Shown here: one piece after another, positions 8,130-15,721 of the stretch
Layout of the letters: the number at the start of each line of letters is the position of its first letter
How positions within the stretch are numbered: the stretch's first letter is position 1
Assembly: GCA_947626545.1 (NCBI GenBank)
Contig: CANQSS010000026.1
Location: 1 to 33,734 of the forward strand
Direction of reading: 5' to 3'
Length of the DNA stretch: 33,734 nucleotides
Origin: an uncultured Akkermansia sp.
Lineage (GTDB): Bacteria; Verrucomicrobiota; Verrucomicrobiia; Verrucomicrobiales; Akkermansiaceae
The notes under the pieces: generated by a model
Database searches by the model: none
What the model saw: only the letters and a program-made list of their open reading frames with translations
Told to the model about the DNA's origin: nothing
Position numbers and translations under genes: made by a program

Positions 8130-8573
8130 ATGGACACACAAGTCTCTGTACTTTGCGATTACGCAGCCGATTATCAGGGTAAGTTATGCGTGCAAGGAGC
8201 GTTTGATACGCTGTTTGCGCGCCAATTTCCAGTGGTGCATCCTGCATGTTCACTGGCACTGCGCTTCTGCCTCGTGCCGGAAGATGCGGGCGAGCATAAG
8301 CTGGGCATAACGATCGTGGATGAGGATGGAGTGCCTCTGGACAAGGAGCGCATGCCCATCATGGCTGATCTGCGCGTTGGTCTGCCGGAGGGAGCCTCTT
8401 TCCTGACGCGGAACCTAGTGATGAACTTCCAAGGGCTTCGTTTTACGAAGACGGGTACGTACTCTGTGGATGTGACTCTAGATGGTGAACTGCTTTCGCG
8501 CACACCGCTGCGCCTGGTGCAGGTGCCCGATGAAAACGCCACAGCAGAGGACCAAAACGCCCCTCAAGCCTGA
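8130..8573 (+). CDS. DUF6941-type conserved protein
   Basis: Predicted 147 residues, soluble, with no signal peptide. It has the pattern of a conserved family of unknown function (DUF6941 type). The N-terminus is of the form CDYAADYQGKLCVQGAFD, followed by a FPVVHPACSLALRF segment, a mid-protein IVDEDG turn, and a late FTKTGTYSVDVTLDGELL strand pair. The overall look is a beta-sandwich. Nothing catalytic is visible and no partner is suggested by context. It is bounded by the IS remnant upstream and a terminator downstream, so it is probably monocistronic. A TTGACA/TATAAA pair sits immediately before the ATG (see that entry) and leaves almost no room for a leader. No Shine-Dalgarno is seen. 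The family assignment is from memory of its N-terminal pattern. Confidence 0.7.
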   Translation: MDTQVSVLCDYAADYQGKLCVQGAFDTLFARQFPVVHPACSLALRFCLVPEDAGEHKLGITIVDEDGVPLDKERMPIMADLRVGLPEGASFLTRNLVMNFQGLRFTKTGTYSVDVTLDGELLSRTPLRLVQVPDENATAEDQNAPQA

Positions 8574-8609
8574 TAAGAGCGCGCAAGGGACGCAAAAATA
8601 AAATCATCT

Positions 8610-8645
8610 CCCGAGCGCAGGGCCAACCCTGCCTCGGGATTTTTT
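8610..8645 (+). terminator. Rho-independent terminator
   Basis: 8610-8622 pairs with 8627-8638 (CCCGAGCGCAGGG with CCCTGCCTCGGG; one bulged base, 4-nt loop), followed by ATTTTTT. Confidence 0.85.
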
Positions 8646-8658
8646 CACTCCACGCAGG

Positions 8659-11070
8659 TTGAATCGCATTCTTCCAGTAAGACAAATGCTCAGCTGCTGT
8701 CTGACGGCTGTGGGGGTTCTCGCGCTGTGTGCGGGTCAGGTGAGCGCTCAGCAGGACCCAGTGCGTCGACCTAGCGGTGTATCTTCCAGGGTGCGTGACC
8801 CCGGGGAGGCGTATTTGAATGCCTATCGCCTGTGCCGGGAATCCGAGATGCTGGCTGATAGGCAGAGCTACAACGCGGCTTTGCGCAAGGGACAGGAAGC
8901 TGAGCGCGTACTGGCTGCCATCGTGCGTGACTTTCCGAATTGGAAAACAAACTTGGTGAGTACGCGCCGCCGCCTGCTGGCGGAGAATATGCAGACGTAC
9001 CGCAAACGAGCTCAAGAATCCTTGCCGGGAGAGCGGCGACTCCAGCCGAACGTCGTGGAGCTCCCACAACATCAGATTCCCACTGGTAGCGGTGCAAGTA
9101 TCTACACTCCTGTAGAGCCCTCGAGCTATAATCCCGAGGAACGCAAGCTGTACCAAGCGCTCATGCGGGCCCAGGAGGAATGCCGCCGCATTGCGCGTGC
9201 CTACACCGAACTCAACACCCGTTTCCAAGAGGTACAGAAGAAGCTGGTGGCGGCGCAAAATGAGCAAAGTCTGTATAAAGAGCGCTACGAGAAACTCTTG
9301 GCGCAGGTGACTACGGAGCGAGCCGCAGGTAACAGCGTGGTTGATTCCCTCTCTCGCCAACTCGCGGATATGGAGAGTAAATATCGCAACTCTCAGGCTG
9401 CGTTGAAAGATGCCGAGGAGCGCTCCGGCGATTTGGAAAATCGACTTGCCGAAACCCTGCAGAATTTGGAGCGTGTCACCCGTGAACGTGATACCCTCTC
9501 CCGCGAGAATGAGCAGCTTCGCGCCGTAGTGGAGCTAAATAGCCCGGATAAAACGAAAGCTTTGCTTGATCAAAATCTCACGCTGGCGGAGCAACTTAAG
9601 ACTGCTCAGGAGAAAATTAGCGAACTGGAAGCCATGCAAACTGGCGCAAGCGACCAGAATGAAGTGCTCTCTCGCCAGTTGGAAGAGGCACGCGCCGAAG
9701 CGTCACGACTACGTGAAGAACTCAACAACATTTACGATGAGAACATGGGCTATCGCCGCCGCATTTCCGAGCTCACCGAGCAGCTCAATAATTTGGAGGC
9801 GGATTTGGCAGCCCGCGAGAAGCAGCCTGTAGTAGACCCCGCTGCACAAGAGGAAAACAAGCTGCTACGCGCTGTAATTAACAAACAGCGCAAAACCTTG
9901 GCGATGCAGGAAGAAAGCCGCCGCTTTCTTATCGAAACCTACCGCAAGCTGAGTAACAACGATCCTCAAGTCCTCGAAGCATTGGACAAATTGCAGGAGG
10001 AGAGTTCTCCGGATCTGACCGAAACCGAAAAACAGCTCCTCGAGCATGTGCAGCAAAAAATCGCCGCCGGGGTTGATGATCAGGGCAACGCCGTGCGCGT
10101 GAATCTGGAAATCCAGACGCTTGTAGACCTGGCAAATAAGGCCTTTGCCAAGGGGCGCTATGTGTCGGCGGAACAGATGTATCTGACGCTTTACGACCTG
10201 CAGCCGGATCACCTGCCGGGACTGATCAATCTAGGCACCATTCTGCTTTACAACAACAAAAGTAGCGTTGCTCTCAACTACCTTACACGCGCCACTCGCC
10301 TAGCGCCCAATATGTCCATAGGATATTACCTGAGCGGTATCGCTTTCTACCGCCTCGAACGCTTAAATGAAGCGCAACGTATGTTCTCGCGCGCCGTGCA
10401 ACTGGATCCCGGAAATGCAGAAGCCTTTTTCTACTTGGCCAATATCGAGGGAATCAGCGGTGCATACGACCGTGCTCTCAAACACTACGCTGCCGCTGTG
10501 AAAATCAACCCTGAGCTGGCCGATGCCCATTACAACATGGCCCGCTTGTACGCAGAAACCGGACATGTGCCAGAAGCTGCTCGCTCGTACGACCGTGCTG
10601 TACATGGCGGAGCAATGCCGGATGAGGAGTTTGAGGAATTCCTACGCACTAATAAGGACAACTCTCGACGCCCCGGCACGGACCTGGTGAGGACGGTAAA
10701 ACCGGCTGAAGAGGCCCAACGCTTGAAAGAGGCCGACCCCCAAATGGACCTGCCGCAGGATCAGGAGGTCGAGGAAGCCACGGCTCGAATTGAGGAAAAC
10801 AGCGATCAGGACGAAAAGGATGCTGCTGATGCCAAGCGAGAGGAGTTTGCCAAAATGGTGGAAAAAATTGCCGTACCGGTTGAAACGGTGAAGACGGCCT
10901 CCCCAGCTGGACTCGGTCATGATTTACCGGATGATTCTTTCCGTACCATTCGCATGAACACCCGCTTGGGTCTGCGCTCCTTGCGCCTCAAGGCCCCTAG
11001 TCCACAACGCCTCCGCAGCCGTGGGGAAGAGCAAATCGATCACATCCCCGGGAATTCCGGGCGCAAATGA
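8659..11070 (+). CDS. Secreted coiled-coil and TPR protein
   Basis: Predicted 803 residues from TTG 8659, chosen because it adds two arginines before the hydrophobic core of a signal peptide (ending near VSAQ, residue 31). The ATG at 8686 would begin inside the hydrophobic core. Residues about 160-420 are a heptad-rich coiled coil dense in Glu, Gln, Arg and Leu. Residues about 487-655 hold at least four tetratricopeptide repeats (for example AEQMYLTLYDLQPDHLPGLI, then NEAQRMFSRAVQLDPGNAEA). The C-terminal 140 residues are charged and low complexity and end in a basic tail. It probably works in the periplasm or at the envelope as a scaffold; no enzyme motif is seen. Its stop overlaps the start of the NUDIX gene (ATGA at 11067-11070), which suggests translational coupling. 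The exact role is unknown. Confidence 0.75.
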   Translation: MNRILPVRQMLSCCLTAVGVLALCAGQVSAQQDPVRRPSGVSSRVRDPGEAYLNAYRLCRESEMLADRQSYNAALRKGQEAERVLAAIVRDFPNWKTNLVSTRRRLLAENMQTYRKRAQESLPGERRLQPNVVELPQHQIPTGSGASIYTPVEPSSYNPEERKLYQALMRAQEECRRIARAYTELNTRFQEVQKKLVAAQNEQSLYKERYEKLLAQVTTERAAGNSVVDSLSRQLADMESKYRNSQAALKDAEERSGDLENRLAETLQNLERVTRERDTLSRENEQLRAVVELNSPDKTKALLDQNLTLAEQLKTAQEKISELEAMQTGASDQNEVLSRQLEEARAEASRLREELNNIYDENMGYRRRISELTEQLNNLEADLAAREKQPVVDPAAQEENKLLRAVINKQRKTLAMQEESRRFLIETYRKLSNNDPQVLEALDKLQEESSPDLTETEKQLLEHVQQKIAAGVDDQGNAVRVNLEIQTLVDLANKAFAKGRYVSAEQMYLTLYDLQPDHLPGLINLGTILLYNNKSSVALNYLTRATRLAPNMSIGYYLSGIAFYRLERLNEAQRMFSRAVQLDPGNAEAFFYLANIEGISGAYDRALKHYAAAVKINPELADAHYNMARLYAETGHVPEAARSYDRAVHGGAMPDEEFEEFLRTNKDNSRRPGTDLVRTVKPAEEAQRLKEADPQMDLPQDQEVEEATARIEENSDQDEKDAADAKREEFAKMVEKIAVPVETVKTASPAGLGHDLPDDSFRTIRMNTRLGLRSLRLKAPSPQRLRSRGEEQIDHIPGNSGRK

Positions 11071-11675
11071 TACAGGCTCGACGGCACACCATGACAACAC
11101 CCCAGAGCACGCGCGAGAAATTATGCGACGAGTTGCTTGACTACGCCCGGAGGTACCCCGGACAAGCTGCCTGCGCCCGCAGCATGATGCGCTTTGTGGC
11201 TAACACTCCCGATTGCTTTTATCGCACCCACGCTTCCGGACATATCACAAGCTCCGCATGGCTGTTGAGTCCGGATGGAAACAGAGCTCTGCTGACACTG
11301 CACCGAAAGCTCGGCAAGTGGCTGCAGCTGGGCGGACATGCTGATGGTGATACTGACACCTTGCACGCAGCCATACGCGAGGCACAGGAAGAAAGTGGAA
11401 TCTCCGGCATTGTTCCCGTGAGCACGGAGATTTTTGATGTGGATATTCACCGCATTCCAATGCACCCGCAGACTAACGAGGCTGAGCATTGGCATTACGA
11501 CGTGCGCTACCTTCTGCGCGCCCCGCATGACCATTTTTGCATCAGCCCTGAATCCTGCGCTCTGAGATGGTTCACCCACACGGAGCTCCTTTCACCCTCA
11601 TTTCCGGTGGATGAATCTGTACGCCGTCTCGCAAAAAAAGCGACACTGTACAATAAGCAAATGAGCTTGACTTGA
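11067..11675 (+). CDS. NUDIX hydrolase
   Basis: Predicted 202 residues from ATG 11067; an internal ATG at 11091 is also possible. The NUDIX box is clear: GGHADGD (89-95), then REAQEESGI (104-112). REXXEEXG supplies the metal-binding glutamates, while the usual earlier Glu is replaced by Thr or Asp, as seen in the GGHADGD subgroup. Members hydrolyse nucleoside diphosphate-linked compounds with Mg2+, and this subgroup's substrate is generally not assigned. The N-terminal 60 residues (YARRYPG...[14 protein letters not shown]) are a lead-in helix region common to that subgroup. The gene begins within the last codons of the TPR gene by a 4-base overlap, so the two are one transcript. The tal promoter lies at its 3' end. 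Confidence 0.88.
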   Translation: MIQARRHTMTTPQSTREKLCDELLDYARRYPGQAACARSMMRFVANTPDCFYRTHASGHITSSAWLLSPDGNRALLTLHRKLGKWLQLGGHADGDTDTLHAAIREAQEESGISGIVPVSTEIFDVDIHRIPMHPQTNEAEHWHYDVRYLLRAPHDHFCISPESCALRWFTHTELLSPSFPVDESVRRLAKKATLYNKQMSLT

Positions 11676-11694
11676 ACAAGGCATGTACTATGAT
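11667..11694 (+). promoter_or_regulatory. Promoter of tal
   Basis: TTGACT (11667-11672), 16-bp spacer, TATGAT (11689-11694). The -35 overlaps the last codons of the NUDIX gene. The predicted start near 11701 leaves only about 7 nt before the tal ATG, so the transcript would be nearly leaderless. Confidence 0.6.
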
Positions 11695-11707
11695 AGGCTG
11701 TGTTCCT

Positions 11708-12673
11708 ATGAAGACTCTCCTTGACCAGCTCAAGCAATACACGACAGTGGTGGCAGACACCGGTGATTTCCGGCAAATGGAAGAGTACGCCCCACAGGAT
11801 GCAACCACCAATCCATCACTTATCTTATCTGCTGCCAAGGTATCTGAATACCGCCCGATTTTGGAGAAGGTCGTGCGGGATATGAGAGATGTTCCTCTAA
11901 GCGGTTCAATTCTGGCAGGAGAGCTCATGAACCGCGTGATTGTCGCCTTTGGTCTCGAGATCCTCAAACGTGTACCTGGCCGCGTCTCTAGTGAAGTAGA
12001 TGCTCGTCTCTCCTTCGACACACAGGCTACTATTGACAAGGCCCACGAGATTATCCACCTCTACGAGCAAGCCGGGGCAGATCGTGAGCGCGTGCTCATC
12101 AAAATTGCTTCTACTTGGGAGGGCATTTGTGCTGCGCGTGAGCTGGAGAAAGAAGGGATACATTGCAATCTTACGCTGCTCTTCAGCTTGGTGCAAGCAG
12201 TGGCCTGCGCAGAAGCGGGGGTAAGGCTGATCTCCCCTTTTGTAGGCCGCATTTTGGACTGGTACAGTAAGAACACAGGCGAAAGCTACACCGCCGAGAC
12301 GGATCCCGGCGTGCTTTCCGTGCGTTCCATTTACCATTATTACAAGAAGCACGGCTACCCGGTGCAAATCATGGGTGCGTCCTTCCGCAACACCGGGGAA
12401 ATATTAGCGCTGGCGGGCTGTGATTTACTGACGATCTCGCCGACCCTCCTTGGGGAGTTGTCCACCGGGCAAGGGACAGTAAGCTGCGAACTCACACCCG
12501 TGGTCTCGGCCACAATGGATATCCCACGTGTTCCCGCAGATGAGAAAGGCTTCCGTTTCCTGATGAATGAGGATGCCATGGCCACAGAAAAGACCGCCGA
12601 GGGCATACGCCGATTCTCGGCAGACATCCGCAAACTGGAAAATATGCTGCTGGAGATGCATGCGGGAGCATAA
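11708..12673 (+). CDS. tal: Transaldolase
   Basis: Predicted 321 residues from ATG 11708 ([10 protein letters not shown]); the frame is open upstream but overlaps the promoter. Transfers a dihydroxyacetone unit between sugar phosphates in the non-oxidative pentose-phosphate pathway, in the cytosol. Motifs are DATTNPSLI (31-39), KIASTWEGI beginning at 132 with the Schiff-base lysine at residue 132 (the same position as in E. coli TalB), [11 protein letters not shown], and [12 protein letters not shown]. The full TalB-type length is present. It shares direction with galE (31-bp gap) and the small membrane protein, so they may form one transcript. No Shine-Dalgarno is visible. Confidence 0.96.
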   Translation: MKTLLDQLKQYTTVVADTGDFRQMEEYAPQDATTNPSLILSAAKVSEYRPILEKVVRDMRDVPLSGSILAGELMNRVIVAFGLEILKRVPGRVSSEVDARLSFDTQATIDKAHEIIHLYEQAGADRERVLIKIASTWEGICAARELEKEGIHCNLTLLFSLVQAVACAEAGVRLISPFVGRILDWYSKNTGESYTAETDPGVLSVRSIYHYYKKHGYPVQIMGASFRNTGEILALAGCDLLTISPTLLGELSTGQGTVSCELTPVVSATMDIPRVPADEKGFRFLMNEDAMATEKTAEGIRRFSADIRKLENMLLEMHAGA

Positions 12674-12704
12674 ACAGATTTTATACAAACTAACCTCAAC
12701 AACA

Positions 12705-13694
12705 ATGAAAGTATTAGTAACCGGCGGAGCCGGATATATTGGATCCCATACCGTGCGCCAGCTTGTGCGCTCCGGGGCGGATGTGACTGTGCTCGATAGC
12801 ATGATTTACGGCCACCCGGCGGCTTTGGTGGATCCGAGTGTAAAGCTTGTGAAGGGTGATTTGGGTGATGCGTCAGTGGTGTATCCTCTGCTGGCCGAAG
12901 GGCATTTTGATGCTGTGGTGCACTTCGCTGCCTTCATCCAAGTGGGTGAGTCCGTAAAAAACCCGCTCAAGTACTACGAGAACAATATTGCCAAACCGCT
13001 CACCCTGCTGCGCGCTATGATCCAGGCAGGCACCAAACGCTTTGTATTTTCCTCCACCGCAGCTGTGTTTGGGGTGCCGGAGGAGATGCCCATTCCCGAA
13101 ACCGCGGCCAAAGCCCCAATCAATCCTTACGGCGCTTCCAAGCTCATGTTGGAGCGTGTGTGCCGTGATTGCGAGCAGGCGTATGGACTTAAAGCGGTGT
13201 TTCTGCGCTACTTTAACGCTTCCGGCGCTTCCGAAGATGCCGCAATCGGAGAAGATCACGAACCTGAAACGCATCTTATCCCCCGCATCCTCATGGCCAT
13301 AAAGGGCGAGTGTGATGGCATCACCGTATTCGGTACGGATTACAACACGCCAGATGGCACCTGCGTACGCGATTATGTGCATGTGGATGATTTGGCGGAT
13401 GCCCATCTACGTGCACTGGATTACCTGATGAAAGGCGGAGATACAAACAGCTTTAATCTAGGCACCGGCAAGGGGCTCTCGGTGAAGGAAATCATCGATG
13501 CCGCAGAAAAGGTGACCGGCAAGAAAGCTCCGGTGACCTATGGCGCCCGCCGTGAAGGCGACCCTCCCTACCTCATCGCTGATTCCCGCAAAGCTCAGGA
13601 AGTGCTCGGATGGAAGCCGCGCTACACAAATGCCGAGCAGATTGTGGAAACGGCTTGGCGCTGGACTAATGGTCCTCGCGGCGGTCACTATTAA
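12705..13694 (+). CDS. galE: UDP-glucose 4-epimerase
   Basis: Predicted 329 residues from ATG 12705; the frame extends upstream into tal but the Rossmann start fixes the N-terminus. Interconverts UDP-glucose and UDP-galactose (possibly also the N-acetyl forms) with bound NAD, feeding galactose use and surface-polysaccharide synthesis. The extended short-chain dehydrogenase fold is shown by GGAGYIG (7-13), VHFAA (72-76), the catalytic Ser/Thr stretch FSSTAAVFG (115-123), and YGASK (Tyr142, Lys146). The NLGTGKGLSVKEII and GDPPYLIADSRKA segments are typical of GalE. It follows tal by 31 bp with no terminator. No Shine-Dalgarno; the leader is A-rich (CTCAACAACA). Whether it accepts GlcNAc cannot be decided from sequence. 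Confidence 0.93.
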   Translation: MKVLVTGGAGYIGSHTVRQLVRSGADVTVLDSMIYGHPAALVDPSVKLVKGDLGDASVVYPLLAEGHFDAVVHFAAFIQVGESVKNPLKYYENNIAKPLTLLRAMIQAGTKRFVFSSTAAVFGVPEEMPIPETAAKAPINPYGASKLMLERVCRDCEQAYGLKAVFLRYFNASGASEDAAIGEDHEPETHLIPRILMAIKGECDGITVFGTDYNTPDGTCVRDYVHVDDLADAHLRALDYLMKGGDTNSFNLGTGKGLSVKEIIDAAEKVTGKKAPVTYGARREGDPPYLIADSRKAQEVLGWKPRYTNAEQIVETAWRWTNGPRGGHY

Positions 13695-13709
13695 TTTTAA
13701 ACACGGATC

Positions 13710-14207
13710 ATGAAACGTGTTCTCCTCATCCTTTGCATGGCGCTGCTGTGTCTGCCTGTACGGGCAGATGCCGATGGTAAGCGGATACTCAACAACATTT
13801 TCCGCGCCGGGGTGCAGGCTGTGCAGACAACGCTGCAACAAGGACGAGAAGACCCTGATGCCCCTGATGCGAATGCTGCTCCTGCCGATCCATCCAGCGC
13901 TCTCAGTCGCGTACTCATTGATTCGCTGGAGAAAAGTGTCAGTGGCATCAAAGAGCAGTACAAAGAGGAAGGCCGCGCCTATGCACGAGAACTCGGTGAT
14001 ATGCTCGCCGAACGCATCGTACGCAGCCCACGAGTGCAGTCTGCTATCATGACTCTGCAAACATTTTGCTGGGTAATCATTATTTATCTGGTACTTGTCA
14101 CCCTCCTGCTGCTTGTGAGCATGCAACGGCTGCGCGCAAATGATCGTCGCATTCTAGAATTGCTGCATGAGCTCGAAAGGAAGGAGAAGGAGGGCGATAC
14201 TCCGTGA
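13710..14207 (+). CDS. Small membrane protein of unknown function
   Basis: Predicted 165 residues. I do not recognise a family. Residues 1-18 look like a signal peptide or first membrane helix (MKRVLLILCMALLCLPVRA). Residues 21-110 form a mostly helical polar region with an acidic, Pro/Ala-rich linker (DAPDANAAPAD) near 50-60. Residues 115-137 are a strong transmembrane segment (FCWVIIIYLVLVTLLLLV). The C-terminal 28 residues are charged and helical (RRILELLHELERKEKEGD), probably cytoplasmic. The topology suggests an inner-membrane protein with a periplasmic helical domain. It begins 15 bp after galE with no terminator between, so co-transcription is likely. Confidence 0.65.
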   Translation: MKRVLLILCMALLCLPVRADADGKRILNNIFRAGVQAVQTTLQQGREDPDAPDANAAPADPSSALSRVLIDSLEKSVSGIKEQYKEEGRAYARELGDMLAERIVRSPRVQSAIMTLQTFCWVIIIYLVLVTLLLLVSMQRLRANDRRILELLHELERKEKEGDTP

Positions 14208-14315
14208 AAAATGGAAGCGACTCCCCAGTTTGCTGCTTTGGCTGACTGTGGTATGTACCAAGGCAAATGCGACTGTTATTTACGATCTGCAATTCACTGC
14301 CATAGCAAATTCCGC

Positions 14316-14344
14316 TTGCTCGGGGGCACAAAATGGTGTAACCT
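14316..14344 (+). promoter_or_regulatory. Candidate promoter of argH
   Basis: TTGCTC (14316-14321), 17-bp spacer, TAACCT (14339-14344). The same TAACCT -10 is used at the rplM promoter. Transcription from near 14351 would give a nearly leaderless argH message. Confidence 0.45.
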
Positions 14345-14353
14345 GCGTGAGTC

Positions 14354-15721
14354 ATGTGGACAGGCAGATTTTCCCAAGCAACAGCAGATCTCGTGCTCAA
14401 ATACAGCGAGTCCGTGTCGTACGATTGGCGGCTGTACCGGTATGACATAGCAGGATCGATTGCGCATGCGCGTGCTCAAATGAAGGCCGGATTGCTTACG
14501 ACAGATGAGTTTGCGGCTATCGAGACCGGATTGAAAGAGATTTTGGCAGACATTGAGGCGGGAAAGTTCCATTGGGACACGAAGCTGGAAGATGTGCATA
14601 TGAATATCGAGAGCGAACTAACGCGGCGTGTTGGCCCCGCCGGCGCCAAGCTGCACACTGCTCGGTCTCGCAATGATCAGGTAGCCACTGACTCGCGTCT
14701 CTATTGTCGCAGTATGATAGACGATGCCCTGCGCGCCCTCGCAGAGCTGCAGCGCGTGCTGGTGCAAAAGGCTGAGCAGTATGCCGCCGTGCGTATCCCC
14801 GGTTACACTCACCTGCAACGCGCGCAGCCGGTGACCGTGGCGCACCATTTGCTGGCCTACGTGGAGATGTTGCAGCGGGACGTGGAGCGGCTGTCGGACT
14901 GCCGGAGGAGGGTGAACGTCTGCCCGCTGGGTTCCGGGGCGATTGCGGGATCCACCATCAACTTGGATCGTTCGGCAATTGCCGACGAGTTAGGTTTCGA
15001 CGGTGTGACGCAAAACTCCATGGACGCCATCGCCGACCGCGATTATATGGCTGAGTCTCTCTTTTGTCTCGCGCTCATCGGGGCACACCTCAGTCGCCTG
15101 AGTGAAGATTTGGTGCTGTGGAGCAGCGCCGAATTCGGTTTCTGCACGTTGTCGGATGCGCATACCACGGGCTCCAGTCTGATGCCCCAGAAAAAGAACC
15201 CGGATGTGTGCGAACTCACGCGAGGGAAAACGGGACGCCTGTACGGCAACCTGACGGCCATGCTGGTGGCGCTCAAGGGTTTGCCACTCACTTATAATCG
15301 CGATTTGCAGGAGGACAAGGAGCCGCTCTTCGATTCTTTCGATACGGTGTTGCACGCTCTCGCTGTGAATGCAGAAATGATTGCAGCGATGCGCATCAAT
15401 GAAGCTCGTTGTGCGGCAGCTGTGGCAGATCCGCTGCTGCTTGCCACAGATCTGGCTGATTACTTGGTTCGCCGCGGGGTGCCGTTCCGCCGTGCGCACG
15501 AATTGGTGGGCAAGGCCGTGGCGTTGGCGGAAAAAGAAGGGGTACCGCTCTCGCAGCTCAGCGTCGAGCAATTTCACAGCATTTCTCCGGACTTTGGAGA
15601 TGATCCATGTGCCGTATTCAACCTTGACCGAGCCTTCACTTTGCGGACCAACCCCGGCTCTCCCAATGTGCAACGCACTGCTGAGCGCATTGCCTTTTGG
15701 CGCGACAAACTCGGAGCTTAA
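14354..15721 (+). CDS. argH: Argininosuccinate lyase
   Basis: Predicted 455 residues, full length. Cleaves argininosuccinate to arginine and fumarate, the last step of arginine synthesis. ATG 14354 gives the usual MWxGRFSQ start, and a TGA codon two codons upstream blocks a longer form. Key segments are DVHMNIESEL, HTARSRNDQVATD (101-113), PGYTHLQRAQPVT, and the fumarase/aspartase signature GSSLMPQKKNPD near 273. The mobile-loop serine (SS) and the lysine (QKKN) are intact. No other arg gene is in the window, so it is a scattered biosynthetic gene. Its stop overlaps that of the convergent coaE-rho gene within TTAA. Confidence 0.96.
   Translation: MWTGRFSQATADLVLKYSESVSYDWRLYRYDIAGSIAHARAQMKAGLLTTDEFAAIETGLKEILADIEAGKFHWDTKLEDVHMNIESELTRRVGPAGAKLHTARSRNDQVATDSRLYCRSMIDDALRALAELQRVLVQKAEQYAAVRIPGYTHLQRAQPVTVAHHLLAYVEMLQRDVERLSDCRRRVNVCPLGSGAIAGSTINLDRSAIADELGFDGVTQNSMDAIADRDYMAESLFCLALIGAHLSRLSEDLVLWSSAEFGFCTLSDAHTTGSSLMPQKKNPDVCELTRGKTGRLYGNLTAMLVALKGLPLTYNRDLQEDKEPLFDSFDTVLHALAVNAEMIAAMRINEARCAAAVADPLLLATDLADYLVRRGVPFRRAHELVGKAVALAEKEGVPLSQLSVEQFHSISPDFGDDPCAVFNLDRAFTLRTNPGSPNVQRTAERIAFWRDKLGA

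Noticed and set aside
8443..9360. 305-codon minus-strand open frame over the DUF6941 and TPR genes
   Set aside because: Overlaps two supported plus-strand genes and a terminator; no recognisable protein features.
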